The notes beneath the pieces are model-generated. The model was not told the DNA's origin and did no database searches. It was given only the letters and a program-made list of their open reading frames with translations. A stretch of 32,450 bases of DNA from Beroe ovata (Eukaryota; Ctenophora; Nuda; Beroida; Beroidae): the NCBI GenBank assembly GCA_946803715.1, contig CAMPET010000284.1, positions 44,348 through 76,797 on the forward strand. The letters run 5' to 3'. Below are positions 1 to 11,110 of this stretch, in pieces. The translations under genes and the position numbers were made by a program. How positions within the stretch are numbered: position 1 is the first letter of the stretch; each line of letters starts with the position of its first letter.

Positions 1-36
<36 letters not shown>
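1..36. repeat. (GT)18 microsatellite at window edge
   Basis: Perfect GT dinucleotide run from base 1, probably continuing outside the window. A similar run closes the window at 32430-32450. Confidence 0.98.
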
Positions 37-37
<1 letters not shown>

Positions 38-1055
38 ACACGATACACTTCTGACAGCGATGACAGAGTCAAAACCCCCACACGCGCACGCCGAATACAT
101 CGAGATAAGACACAGCTTGGGTGTGGAAGAGACAGTTTGATTGGATGGACTAGCGACAGTATAAAATAAGTGTGACCTAGTAGATAACACAGTATTACGA
201 TATCTCTACATATATAATATGATGCCTGGGAGGAGCCTTGTCATGCTGTCACGCACAAACGAGATAAAAATCTGTCGGAATGTTGTGCACAGTACAGACT
301 ACTGCACACGGTCGTTGAATGAGTTATGGTTTCAATATTCTCGGGTAATAAGTAAGTATTAGATTCTTGCGGAGCAGGAATCCAGGCATTACGTTGGAGT
401 CGATTGCCCTAGAGAGTTAGAACGCTATATCTTCACCAAAGTAGCGGAAGAAATTTTCCAAGAGGGGGTCTACCTCACAAAAGACATTTTGTGTTCAAAG
501 TATGCTATTATCAAAGTTAACAGCTGACAAGATGTTCAAAGGGGGGGGGGTCGCGTATGAAAATAGCCTCACAAACACACACACATATGTTGATGAAAGA
601 TTGTTAGTGTTAAGGTAATTTTAGACGGATGGGAGCAAATAAAATGTATCACACTGGGAGTTTCCTGCTGCATCGAGTATCGATACACGTGGTACACGAA
701 TATAAACGATCAATAACTGAAGAGTGGGGGAACCCAATACTTCAGAGAGGACATGTTAAATCGGACCAGAGTGTACCCCCCGGCGGATTGGAACATGTTG
801 TGTATTTCCGGGTAGCGGATCCCTAAGGACCGGATAATAATTACACTACTCACTCTCCCAATGAGGACCCATCACCATGGGCGCGGTGCCAAGGGTATGA
901 AATGGGGATGGAGTAGTGCGGTGGTCATTAAACACTGGTATTATAATAGGGCCATATTCTGTCCCATGGTGGAGATGGGACCCAGGCTGGGCTTCATCAC
1001 TGCCAAGTACACTGTGTATGCTCCTTTACATAGTACAGGAGCACACACAGTGTGC

Positions 1056-1058
<3 letters not shown>

Positions 1059-1098
<40 letters not shown>
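1059..1098. repeat. (TG)20 microsatellite
   Basis: Uninterrupted TG repeat. Just upstream (1014-1050) is a small inverted repeat, GCTCCT against AGGAGC, flanked by GTGT and ACAC. The cysteine/valine-rich and histidine/threonine-rich frames across it are repeat translations, not genes. Confidence 0.97.
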
Positions 1099-1101
<3 letters not shown>

Positions 1102-1571
1102 GCTCATTGTATAGGATTGATTAGACCGATGCATGCTGTATACACAATTTGCATGAACTTCAAAAATTGGTAGGAACAATAATTAATTGATTAATAACAC
1201 AGGATTAAACTCAAGCAGGATAGCTAAACAGTTTAATAACAGCTGTCTTTGCAATAACAGCTGTTGTAATAAGCCACAGTAACACAGATTTCAACGTTAG
1301 GAAGGGATGTAAGCGAAGATAAGCAGTGACAAAAAGTGGAGACTAGAGACAAAGGAAGAAGGGTGAGAAGAGATGAGAGGAAAAGTGGCGCAAGCAGCGA
1401 CCATACAACAAAAGAAGCAGGACAAGTCATGGACCTCAGCAGGGGAAAAGTTTTTGAACAAAGTATGCCAGTATAATTGCCCATTGAGCATTATGCTATT
1501 TGTGTGTGGGGGCTTAGCAATTAACTATGCTTCACACCAATAACAAACGTCGAGGGAGAGAGATGGGGCTA

Positions 1572-1573
<2 letters not shown>

Positions 1574-1617
<44 letters not shown>
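1574..1617. repeat. (GT)n microsatellite
   Basis: GT run with a single GC interruption near its start. Confidence 0.97.
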
Positions 1618-1618
<1 letters not shown>

Positions 1619-4262
1619 TTAATTGTCAATTACAGAGAGGAAGCACGTCTTGCTACTGCTTCTGTTATAGAAGAAGACATGGAGTTTTCTTCTCTGCGGT
1701 GTGTTTATAGATACTTTAGCTAGAGATGTGTGTGAGTGGGGGGATATGAGGCAGGGATGTCGTCTATAAAAACATGTGGCGATAATATGAGGGGAAAATG
1801 TGGAATGTGGGGTAGAGATCGTCTGAGGAACGAGCTGCTATGAGTAGTTGAGAGAAGCAGCAATGAGTATATAGCAGCTATCGATTGTGTGTGTATGTTT
1901 GACAAGTAGTCAATTAGCGTAGGACGAATGAATCAATACTGTTTACATATTATGGAGTGAGACAATCAATTTACTGATTTCTATGATTGTGTAGGAGACA
2001 CTCACTACTCATGTGACAATCACGCTGTTAAGTGACATCACCAGAACAAACCACTGAGAAACTGGTGATCATATTGTCTCATTACCCAGATAATTTCCCT
2101 AGCGGGATTGTTAGAGAAGTCAATAAAGTGAGGAGTTCAACAATCAAAAGGTATAAAGGAAACTGTAGACCCTCAATACGATGACACTACGATGCATGCT
2201 GAAAATGTGACAATCAATTTAAAATCCTGTACACTATAAGTTGACGTGCTCTTTGCGTCTAGTCCTGAATGCGTTTAGCCCTGACTGCATTTTACAGAAT
2301 ACAGACTTTTTAACCGACAAAGAGGTCATGAATGTCAATAACTGTTAAGTAAATAGCAATTGTTTGGAGATTATGCGATAATAAGGATACGCAGCAATGG
2401 GACTGATTGAAAACTAGTTGTTTGCTTACAGCTGGGGACACTGATTGCGATTAAATCGTAGACCTAAACCTAAATCAGGATATGAGGGATCATGTGTGAC
2501 ACACTATTAAAGATGTATCATCCATATCACAGACTATAGATCGGATTGATCATGTCTCTAGACACATCAATATTGTAGGAAAGTGCCTCTATAGTAGTTG
2601 TCGTTGTGGTACTCCCTGGGAAAGTGCAAACACCATCCTTGACATGATAGACGCCACATATCGAAACTAGATAGTCTGTGAATCTACTCTAGGTTAAGTT
2701 TTGCAAATAAGATAGACATGCCACACACACTCTCAGAGTGTATCAGTGCGTGATATGTTTGTGAAGTGGTTTATACTTACAAAATGTGGAGGCGGGGGAA
2801 GCGTGTGTCAAGCAAACAAAATAATACGAAAATAGAACCAAATAACCAAATTTCACAGTCATATGACACCCTCTTATGCGATGCATGCATTATGATTCCA
2901 AAGCATAAATTAAAATGGGCACTTAACAACCATTAGAAAATTAGAGTTTGTCGGGCAATTGCATTTGAACTGGATTCAAGCGTCTGAAATCAAATCTCGT
3001 GTGCTTCACAAATGCTCATAACCCGCTACTGTACAATAGCTGCTGTGGCATTGTGTCAAGAGATAGATGGTAACAGGTTGATAGTCAATTCCACGTGATG
3101 AAGATAACACGAGTTGCCAATTAGAGGGATTCAATTGGAACAAACATGTCAAAGGACAATGTCAAAGGATAATGCAAACATATTATCCTGGGGTTCCTTC
3201 ATTATCAATCATGCCGTGTCACCAATGAGCACCACTACTCTCAAATTAAATTTTTCCGAGAATTGGACCTTTAAACGACATATAAATATCAAATTGACTA
3301 CATAAACTTTTCGAATTTGAACCTTGGTAATAAACCATTTATGTGACATTTAATTAATCGTAAGGGTGACGAAATCTTTTAATCAGATGTAACGCGAATG
3401 CTGTAGGTCTTGTTCATGTCATCATTGTATAAAGGACATGTCACATAGGCATTGAGACAAGCAATCATGTCATTGTGTCACAAGGATGCGATGCTAGAAC
3501 AACAGAACAGGTAGGTGATGCTAGTGTCTATTACTGTCGAGATCGCTCGACTAGGTAAAAACCAACAAAACGAAGGATTTCGAGGATTACAATCGGTCTT
3601 AGTAATGCAAGATAACAGCAGAATTCCATATGAAGAGCATTACAATTTCTCGATGCGAGGATAGCACAAAGCACATCTTAGTTAGTTAGTGATAATAGTA
3701 AGTGTAAAGAGCAGTCGTGGCGGGAAAAATACGTGGACTCTTTTTTCCTTTGATCATCAAGGTTTTGAATAACTTGAATGGGTCGATGAAAAACGAACAC
3801 TCATAATAGTTCACACATATGAGCAACAGTCAAGACTTAAGATAACTGATTACTGATAAGCTAAACGCATAAAAAGTAACACGAATGGAAAAACCACTAA
3901 AATTATCAGCAAGTTTCGTGATAAACGCGCGGCAGCTATGCGCGCACATCACTGAATAGTTGCGCAAAGTTGTTGGATTGATGATGTGACGATGCCGCGT
4001 ACGTCTATGCGTGTTTGGGTGCAGTAATATGACGAATTTCTATTGAATATCATGAAGTAGCGGTTCTCTTGGTTTGACAAAGTGACAGCCTAGAGGTTAC
4101 TCAACTTGTAAAGTTGTATTCACACTGAGATTTCATCACAAATCAGATAATTTGCGGTATTCGACTGTGTATGGATGTTCAATGAGCATGCACTAGACAC
4201 GTGTTCACAGATATTCAATGTACATGGATCACAATACATGATTATTATGTACACTGTACAGT

Positions 4263-4295
4263 CTACACGCAACAATGCAATATTGTTGCGTGTAG
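4263..4295. repeat. Perfect 14-bp inverted repeat (hairpin)
   Basis: The arm CTACACGCAACAAT (4263-4276) is followed by the loop GCAAT and the exact reverse complement at 4282-4295. No T-run follows and no gene adjoins it. It could be a cruciform, a remnant of a short foldback element or the core of a small RNA; nothing in the sequence decides between these. Confidence 0.85.
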
Positions 4296-5278
4296 GATTA
4301 TCGAATAAAACATGGATATATTCATTTTCAATATCAATACTTAAATTCCCCTCACTTCGTCACCACTTTGCCCCATTCATCAATGAATAATGCATACCTA
4401 TCCCTCATAATCAACCAATAATAAGAAACGGATATGAGTTTGTCAACTCACAAATAATCATTACACAGTGAAACTTGATCTACTCACTGGAGAAAGGCAC
4501 CACAGGCACAGGCACACATGTACACTGTATACATGTACACGTTACACATGCATACTGTATAAGATTAAGGTATGTACTCCCCTCAATAACACTCAGTTCA
4601 TGGAATTAATTGTATGTGCTATTATGTGCATGGATAATTCCTGTGTTCCTATCCACTTCCCCTCAATTATACACATTACACATGGTTTAATATGGGGCCT
4701 TGTTATAAAGCAGCATAACATTCAGACAATACGCAGGCCATGACAAACACAGCGAGTCTATTGCTATATTGTGAGAAGCGTTGCCAATACTTATTAAACC
4801 GATGGTGCGTATGGCAAAGTGAGTATAGTTCAAACTTAGTTTGAAGAATGGCTAATTCAAACTAGATTATTGACTGCTAGGGAATGTTCGCTGAGAATAC
4901 CAATGCAAGAATATTATGTTTGAACTGGGGATTCTTCCCTAGATACGATCATTGAACCAGCTAGTAGCTAGTTGAGAGTAGTAGCTTGTTAGTAGCTAGC
5001 TTGCTACTAGTTAGTTTCTCGAAACATCCAGCCAATCAATGTCCTCGACAACCATATCATGATCATGTTTGAGGTAGGACATGTTTGAGATAGGTTACGA
5101 TAATTAAATCAGAAAAAACCCCTTTTAAAGAATAACCCGTTTTTCTGAAGTAACAACCCGTCCTGTCAGTAATATTTGACATAATGGATAATTTATGCAG
5201 CGTCGTATAATATTATTATTGGAAAGATTAGAGTAGGATTAGAGTTGCACACACAGCTGCTGCTGAATGGTGATATTG

Positions 5279-6516
5279 TGAAGTGTAAGAATGTGAATTC
5301 CATCGCACACAGTATATAATGTGATTACAGTGTATGTGTCACAGTCCTGTGTGTGTGTGTGCAACATGGTATAGGGTTACAAAATAGAGGTGGAGGGAGG
5401 GAGAGAGAGAGAACTGCATGTGTCGCAGAAAAATAACATACATTGTACATTGTACATTGTACATCCTACAATGGTGTACAATGGTGTACCATATAGGTGC
5501 ACTGCATCATTACGCGTGCCTCTCTCTATCACAAAATTGCTCGAGACACCCTAATTTCATCTGACAGATACCAATACACACACAAACACACACACACACA
5601 CACACACANCACACACACACACAAACACACACACACACACACACACATACCTGAGACTTGATGAAAATGGCATTTTCCTAACAATTGATAAAACACTGAA
5701 AAGCGAAGGATGGTTCTGTCGCATATATGGCATATGGCGTAAGTGATGGCATTTGTCGGCGGAATGCATGCTGACAGAGTGGCGTCAAGGACACGTTCGA
5801 TGACGAAGTGGTGTCAACGCAGCACATAAAAGGCAAGTGCACAGCCATTTCATCAGTAATTCGAAATAAACCTGAAGAAGGCAACGGCAAAAGGTTGACC
5901 ATGGCAGAAGATATCAGGAGCTATAGTAATCCCAAACGACCCCTCAAGAGCGGTCAAAGGTAGTTTTCTTGATAACTCTCTCATAATTCATATATCTGTG
6001 TATGTATAAGATTATACATGGGCCCATATGGGGCATTGGGGCATTTTTTTCTCATTGATTTCCTACTTTTGTCCCCCAATGACGAAAGACCTCTGCTATC
6101 CTCACATGTGCAAAAGTCGTGACCTATGACGGAACCCTATGCAAATATCAGCACTCTCTATCCCGATAATTAAATTACATGAAAATACAGAGGTCACACA
6201 CAACATACTTCTGCTAATTACAGGCATACAGGTAGGTCAGTGTGAGAGTTATCTGCTTCTCATCAGCAAAACGGCTAATTATTTTCGAGTTATGTACTTA
6301 GCGAGAAAACAGGCGGGTTTTTCATGACAATGATCCGACCACCAGTTAATTTTTTTACCTGAACTGGCCACATAATAACCAGTGGAATCATAATTCCAAA
6401 AAACCCTCGACAAAAGAGAGCTCAATAAATGATCAACTGAGTGATATCGCGAATTATGTATGGATCGTATGGGGTGAGGGGTCTTACCTCAGGAATACTC
6501 TATGGAGTATATTATA
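5279..6516. repeat. Tandem duplication, copy 1 (~1.24 kb)
   Basis: Copy 1 begins TGAAGTGTAAGAATG and matches 6554-7807 almost throughout, with scattered substitutions and small indels. It includes a GA-rich stretch, TGTACATTGTACAT repeats, a (CA)n array broken by an N at 5609, and a mini-frame beginning MAEDIRSYS at 5900 that closes after 20 codons. No transposase, reverse transcriptase or terminal repeat was recognised. At 6005-6060 the two copies differ by a replaced block. Confidence 0.92.
5575..5648. repeat. (CA)n microsatellite containing one N
   Basis: CA repeat with AAACA interruptions and a single undetermined base at 5609. The N probably marks unresolved repeat length. Confidence 0.95.
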
Positions 6517-6553
6517 GTCAAAAACAATTGAAATTGTTTGGGTTTCGCAGCCN
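6517..6553. other. Junction between duplication copies, ends in N
   Basis: A 36-base spacer found in neither copy's homologous part. It contains the inverted repeat AAACAATT-GA-AATTGTTT and ends in a single N at 6553, exactly where copy 2 starts. The N at a copy boundary suggests a scaffold join. Confidence 0.7.
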
Positions 6554-7807
6554 TGAAGTGTAAGAATGTGAATTCCATCGCACACATTATATAATGTGAT
6601 TACAGTGTATGTGTCACAGTCCTGTGTGTGTGCAACATGGTATAGGGTTACAAAATAGAGATGGAGGGAGGGGGAGAGAGAGAGAGAGAACTGCATGTGT
6701 CGCAGAAAAATAACATACAATGTACATTGTACATTGTACATCTTGCAATGGTGTACAATGGTGCACCATGTAGGTGCACTGCATCATTGCGCGTGCCTTC
6801 ATCCTCTCTCTATCACACAATTGCTCGAGACACCCTAATTTCATCTGACAGATTCCACTACACACACACACACACACNCACACACACACACACACACATA
6901 CCTGAGACCTGATGAAAATGGCCTTTTCCTAACACTTGATAAAACACTGAAAAGCGAAGGATGGTTCTGTCGCATATATGGTATATGGCGTAAGTGATGG
7001 CATTTGTCGGTGCAATTTGCTTGATGACAGAGTGGCGTCAAGGACACGTTCAATGACGTAGTGGTGTCAACGCAGCACATATACAGCCGGCGCACTGCCA
7101 TTTCATCAGAACTTCAAAACGAACTCTCAAAGCGCAACTAAACAAAAACACAGCCTGAAGAAGGCAACGGCAAAAGGTTGCCCATGGCAGAAGATATCAG
7201 GAGCTATAGTTATCCCAAACTAACCCTCAAGAGCGGTCAAAGGTAGTTTTCTTGATAACTCTCTCATAATTCATATATTTCTGTATCTATAAGATTATAC
7301 ATGGCGCATAAGCCTACATAACCCGCCAGAACGCGGGTTTCATTGATTTCCTACTTTTGTCTCCCAATGACGAAAGACCTCTGCTATCTTCACATGTGCA
7401 AAAGTCGTGACCTATGACGGAACCCTATGCAAATATCAGCACTCTCTATCCCGATAATTAAATTACATGAAAATACAGAGGTCACACACACACAACATAC
7501 TTCTGCTAATTACAGTCATACATGTAGGTCAGTGTGAGAGTTATCTGCTTCTCATCAGAAAAACGGCTAATTATTTTCGAGTTATGTACTTAGCGAGAAA
7601 ACGGGCGGGTTTTTCATGACAATGATCCGAACACCAGTTAGTTTTTTGCCTGAACTGGCCACATAACAACCAGTGGAATCATAATTCCAAAAAACCCTCG
7701 ACAAAAGAGAGCTCAATAAATGACCAACTGAGTGATATCGCGAATTATGTATGGATCGTATGGGGTCTTACCTAAGGAATACTCTATGGAGTATGGAGTA
7801 TATTATA
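6554..7807. repeat. Tandem duplication, copy 2 (~1.25 kb)
   Basis: Second copy of 5279-6516 in the same orientation. Differences include an extra segment near 7105-7150, a changed block at about 7300-7340 with the hairpin AACCCGC-CAGAAC-GCGGGTT (7320-7339), and a repeated GGAGTAT near 7790. Its mini-frame MAEDIRSYS (7183) is still open for 20 codons but differs at several residues (N to Y, RP to LT), so there is no clear purifying selection. Confidence 0.92.
6861..6898. repeat. (CA)n microsatellite containing one N
   Basis: Copy-2 counterpart of the array at 5575-5648, with an N at 6878. Confidence 0.95.
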
Positions 7808-8171
7808 CATCATTTAAAAGTAATAATCACACAATGACTCACCATTGTCCCCAGAGTTCATTTCTGTCGAATAGCCTCCATTCATTCCCTACACAATGAA
7901 TGTGTGTGACGGCAAAAACTATTTTAGTGAGATTTTGAAGTGCGTCCGATATCGGCCAGATATAGTCAAAATAGTCCATGGTATTTGATATTGAAACAAT
8001 TTAGGACAAATTCTGTGATCATCAAAAAGGGTTAAAAATCAAATAATTCCCGGAATTATCGTCGAGCACAGCAATTGGAGTTCCAACACTGGTAACATTC
8101 ACAAATAAGGCGTTGTACCATTCAAAACATTCTAAAACAAATGATTCCACTTAACCTAGACGCACTATATC
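7808..8171. other. 3' flank of DRG2, nothing else seen
   Basis: About 360 bases immediately downstream of the DRG2 stop codon on the minus strand, presumably its 3' untranslated region and terminator. I found no canonical AATAAA on the minus strand here. Confidence 0.5.
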
Positions 8172-9266
8172 TTATTTCTTCACAATTTGTAAGACATCTT
8201 CATGCTGCATGACATGAGTTAGACCAACACGTTGAGGACTAAACTTGACACTCGTACCCCACACCATTCCGTACTTGAAACTATCAGACATTGTCCTGTG
8301 GATCTTGTGACAAACATCCTCCACAGTTGAGTTCTTCCTCATGATAATGCCTTCTTCAAAGTCAGGGGCAAAGCCTCGCTTCTTGGTATATACCTGTATC
8401 AACTCTAAATATTCCCAAATCATTTCAACAAGGTACTCCAGATTCAGACCGGCATTACAACTGATAACAACTTGATGAGGTTGCCGTGCAATTCTGTCAA
8501 CTTCTTCCAAAGACACAATGTCTATCTTGTTGTAGACATATAAACAATTCAAGTAGACTCTGTTACCATCGATAACATCAATGAGCTCATCCAATGTAAT
8601 GTCCTCCCGAATCAAAAGTTCACAATTGAACAGCTTATACTCATGTAAGACACTCATTACAGTTTTCTCATTGATTTTCGTGAGTGGCACTGTTGTAGTG
8701 AACTTAACTCCACCTGTAGTCTTCTTTTTGAAATAAACATTAGGCCTCCTCTTGTTTAATCTGATTCCAACACTTTCAAGTTCATATGTTAGGAGTTCCC
8801 GCTGTTTATCACCCTTGGTTGCATCCAACATCATAACAACAAGATCAGAGGTCCTGGCAACTGCAATAACTTGTCTACCTCGACCCTTGCCTTGAGCAGC
8901 CCCCTCTATTATTCCAGGGAGATCTAGGAGCTGAATTTTAGAACCATGATAATCTATCACACCTGGAATACAAGTCAATGTTGTGAATTCATAGCTTGCA
9001 CATTCACTCTCCGTTTTGGTGATGGTGCTCAGCAAAGTTGATTTTCCTACAGAAGGAAATCCAATTAATGCAACCCTTGCATCACCAGACTTCATGACAT
9101 CAAATCCTTCTCCCTTTGCACCAGCTTTTCCAGTTGGTTCCAAGAGCTGAGCACGATATTTAGCAAGTTTTGCCTTAAGAGTTCCTAGATGATACTCAGT
9201 GGCTTTGTTTTTCTGAGTTCTTGCCATCTCAGCTTCAATTTCTGCAATTTTCTCTAAGATCCCCAT
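8172..9266 (-). CDS. DRG2: Developmentally regulated GTP-binding protein 2 (DRG2), intronless
   Basis: Cytosolic TRAFAC-class GTPase of the OBG/DRG family; in animals DRG2 partners with RWDD1 (DFRP2) and associates with translation. The reading frame gives 364 residues, the same length as human DRG2 as I recall it. An N-terminal helical region with a TQKNKATEYHLG block (17-28) precedes the G domain: G1 GFPSVGKST (69-77), G3 DLPG (115-118), G4 NKID (246-249) and G5 SCN (269-271). The C-terminal TGS domain (about 290-364) ends in QRVGLTH...HEDVLQIVKK. The start MGILEKIAEIEAEMART is the family N-terminus. The frame stays open about 76 codons upstream, but that part is hydrophobic and unlike DRG2, so I exclude it. 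The whole CDS is one exon, unusual beside intron-bearing neighbours. DRG1 is excluded by the N-terminus. Confidence 0.96.
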   Translation of the reverse strand: MGILEKIAEIEAEMARTQKNKATEYHLGTLKAKLAKYRAQLLEPTGKAGAKGEGFDVMKSGDARVALIGFPSVGKSTLLSTITKTESECASYEFTTLTCIPGVIDYHGSKIQLLDLPGIIEGAAQGKGRGRQVIAVARTSDLVVMMLDATKGDKQRELLTYELESVGIRLNKRRPNVYFKKKTTGGVKFTTTVPLTKINEKTVMSVLHEYKLFNCELLIREDITLDELIDVIDGNRVYLNCLYVYNKIDIVSLEEVDRIARQPHQVVISCNAGLNLEYLVEMIWEYLELIQVYTKKRGFAPDFEEGIIMRKNSTVEDVCHKIHRTMSDSFKYGMVWGTSVKFSPQRVGLTHVMQHEDVLQIVKK

Positions 9267-10559
9267 GTTGATAGATGAACCCAAAGAAAAGTAGCCTAAG
9301 GATAACAAGATATGTAACATTCGTGTCTGGCCAGTTACATATGAACAGCCATTAATATAATAAATGGATATTATAAGTAAACTACAAAACCCTTCAAGAC
9401 TGCCCGATACACTACCCATTAGATACAATAACAGGACGTAAATTGAAACATGACATATTTGAAACGACAATTCCACACTTATGTTAATGAACAAATATAT
9501 ACGAAAAACAGAAGCAACAACAGCTCAATAGGAAATCCCAGGAAATCTGCAGGAAATCTGCAGGAAATCTGCCCAGGAAATCTGCACATTTAACTCAGGT
9601 AACGCGAGCACAAATCTGCATGTTTGAATTCCCTTTCAATTGAGAGTGGCCGTGGCTTGAGCCGCGCATAGGCATTAGTTGACTTGATGCAATGCACACT
9701 CGAAACATCAATTTTATGAAAAAGCATTTGGAAACAAATCTACCATTTCACAAAAAAAGTAAACTTTCGCATCAATGAAAAAACATTTTATGAAGGAGCA
9801 CTATGACACTGTTATTTCTTTGCCACCCTAAGCTGATGATTGCCAAGTTGAATTTCGTTTAGTTGTGCCACATTTATTGACAAAACAACGTGTTATACCG
9901 CGTACGTCCAAAAAATTTTTGTAAAGATATACAACAGCTCAAGTAAAATATGGCAATTGCCAAATCATAGCATTTTTGGGTTCCCTGGCCCTATCATCAG
10001 TTAGAGCAACGTGCAACTGCAACTCTTATGCTACCATAGCAATGTGTGCAGATTGTAGAATTTTGTCTACAAAATGCAAGCCATGACAAAGATACATGAT
10101 AGGTACAAACAGAATTTGCGATTTTTTTATAAATAGATCAAGCCACCAGAACAAATGAGAATAGGAGTAGATATGGCTAATGAACCACTGTCCACTTTTA
10201 AGAACGCTGTTCAGTTTTGCAATGAAATTTGTCAGGTCCTATCAATGTAGCACAGTATTAAAAATTTGGTACTTTGGTAAGGCAAAATCAACATTAGGAT
10301 TGATCAGTAAATGGTCATTAGATTGTTAATCTTAATTCTTATCTATAGAGGAGTGTCTGTAAACTGGATATTTTCTAATCTGATTGATGCAAGAGAAGAA
10401 AGTTACCTCACAATACCCTACATACAAATATTTAAAATACGAAAAACGGGTAAATTGAATGAATGACATCATAACTATTTGCTATTGCATATATCAACTC
10501 TTGAATTCATCTTGAAGTCGAATCAAGAAACAGTAGACAGATGATCACAGAGTCACAGA
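9267..10559. other. Intergenic, upstream of DRG2
   Basis: AT-rich sequence 5' of DRG2. The only structure is the AGGAAATCTGC array near 9531-9587. No other exons, RNA genes or convincing core promoter were recognised. Confidence 0.55.
9531..9587. repeat. Short tandem array of AGGAAATCTGC units
   Basis: Five consecutive units, the first diverged (AGGAAATCCC) and four reading AGGAAATCTGC, separated by 0-3 bases. It lies about 270-320 bases upstream of the DRG2 start codon, where a promoter or 5' leader would be expected. Read on the DRG2 strand the unit is GCAGATTTCCT, which contains a GGAA/TTCC ETS-like core. Confidence 0.9.
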
Positions 10560-11110
10560 CACATCCCGAAATCTTTGTCGATCGATGATAGACCCTGTCG
10601 AGAATTTCGTTTTGCGCGCGCGCGGCGCAAACTTATTCTCAGACAGCAAGCCGCTTCGCGGCGTGCATCAGCGGTCTAGCATCGCCAGACAACGAAATCT
10701 GTATTGATAGAATGTAGTATAGTGTAGTAATGTAGTATATTTTTCAATTAACAAGGGTTTGGACAAGTTTGTCGATCGATGATAGCCCCTGTCATCAGTC
10801 ATGTCGAGAATTTCGTAATTTCGCGCGCGCGCAAATTTCGTAATTTTTGCTGCGCAAACTTTTTTTCCGCATCACGGTTTGCATCAGTGGCAAAGTTGCC
10901 GAATGTTATCTGTCCACTGTTTCTTGCGCGCGGCGCGCGCGCCCTCATCGAAGGCCGCTTTTGAAAGCGCGAGCGGCCGCGTCAACGAGGTTGAGCGTAA
11001 GTGTTCCCGCGCTGCGTGACCCAAATACTCCGCGCGCGCTGCGCGTCTCAGTTCACTGAGTAGAACAGGGGCGCGCAACGTGTGCACAAGCGTAAGCGGC
11101 GCGTGGGGAA
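10560..11110 (+). repeat. CpG-rich interspersed element, copy A
   Basis: A CpG-rich island (many GCGCGC runs) in AT-rich surroundings. It has an internal direct repeat: GTCGATCGATGATAG followed by CTGTC and GTCGAGAATTTCG occurs near 10577 and again near 10771. Two blocks, GCATCAGCGGTCTAGCATCG at 10665-10684 and TCAGTTCACTGA...AGGGGCGCGCAACG at 11048-11080, recur in reversed order and orientation at 30599-30627 and 30321-30353. It is therefore a dispersed repeat or shared regulatory module. No coding capacity is evident. Confidence 0.75.

Larger units (their letters stand above)
37..5278. other. Intergenic region without recognisable genes
   Basis: About 5.2 kb of AT-rich sequence. All open frames here are short, show no family resemblance and lack convincing splice sites or codon bias. 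It contains two GT microsatellites, a short G run near 541-550, a perfect hairpin at 4263-4295 and a patch of self-complementary GCTAGTAGC-like words near 4958-5016. A distant or fast-evolving exon could have been missed. Confidence 0.6.

Noticed and set aside
5900-5962. Mini-frame MAEDIRSYS... ending at a CAAAGGTAG donor-like site in both duplication copies
   Set aside because: Only 20 codons, non-synonymous changes between copies, no acceptor or partner exon found.
5557-7101. Open frames rich in CVCVCV or HTHTHT across CA/GT tracts
   Set aside because: Pure translation of dinucleotide repeats, some crossing an N; not genes.
7135-7185. Second hammerhead-like CCTGAAGAAGGCAAC hairpin in the duplication
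   Set aside because: The stem GGCAAC/GTTGCC is good, but the required GAAA does not follow it.
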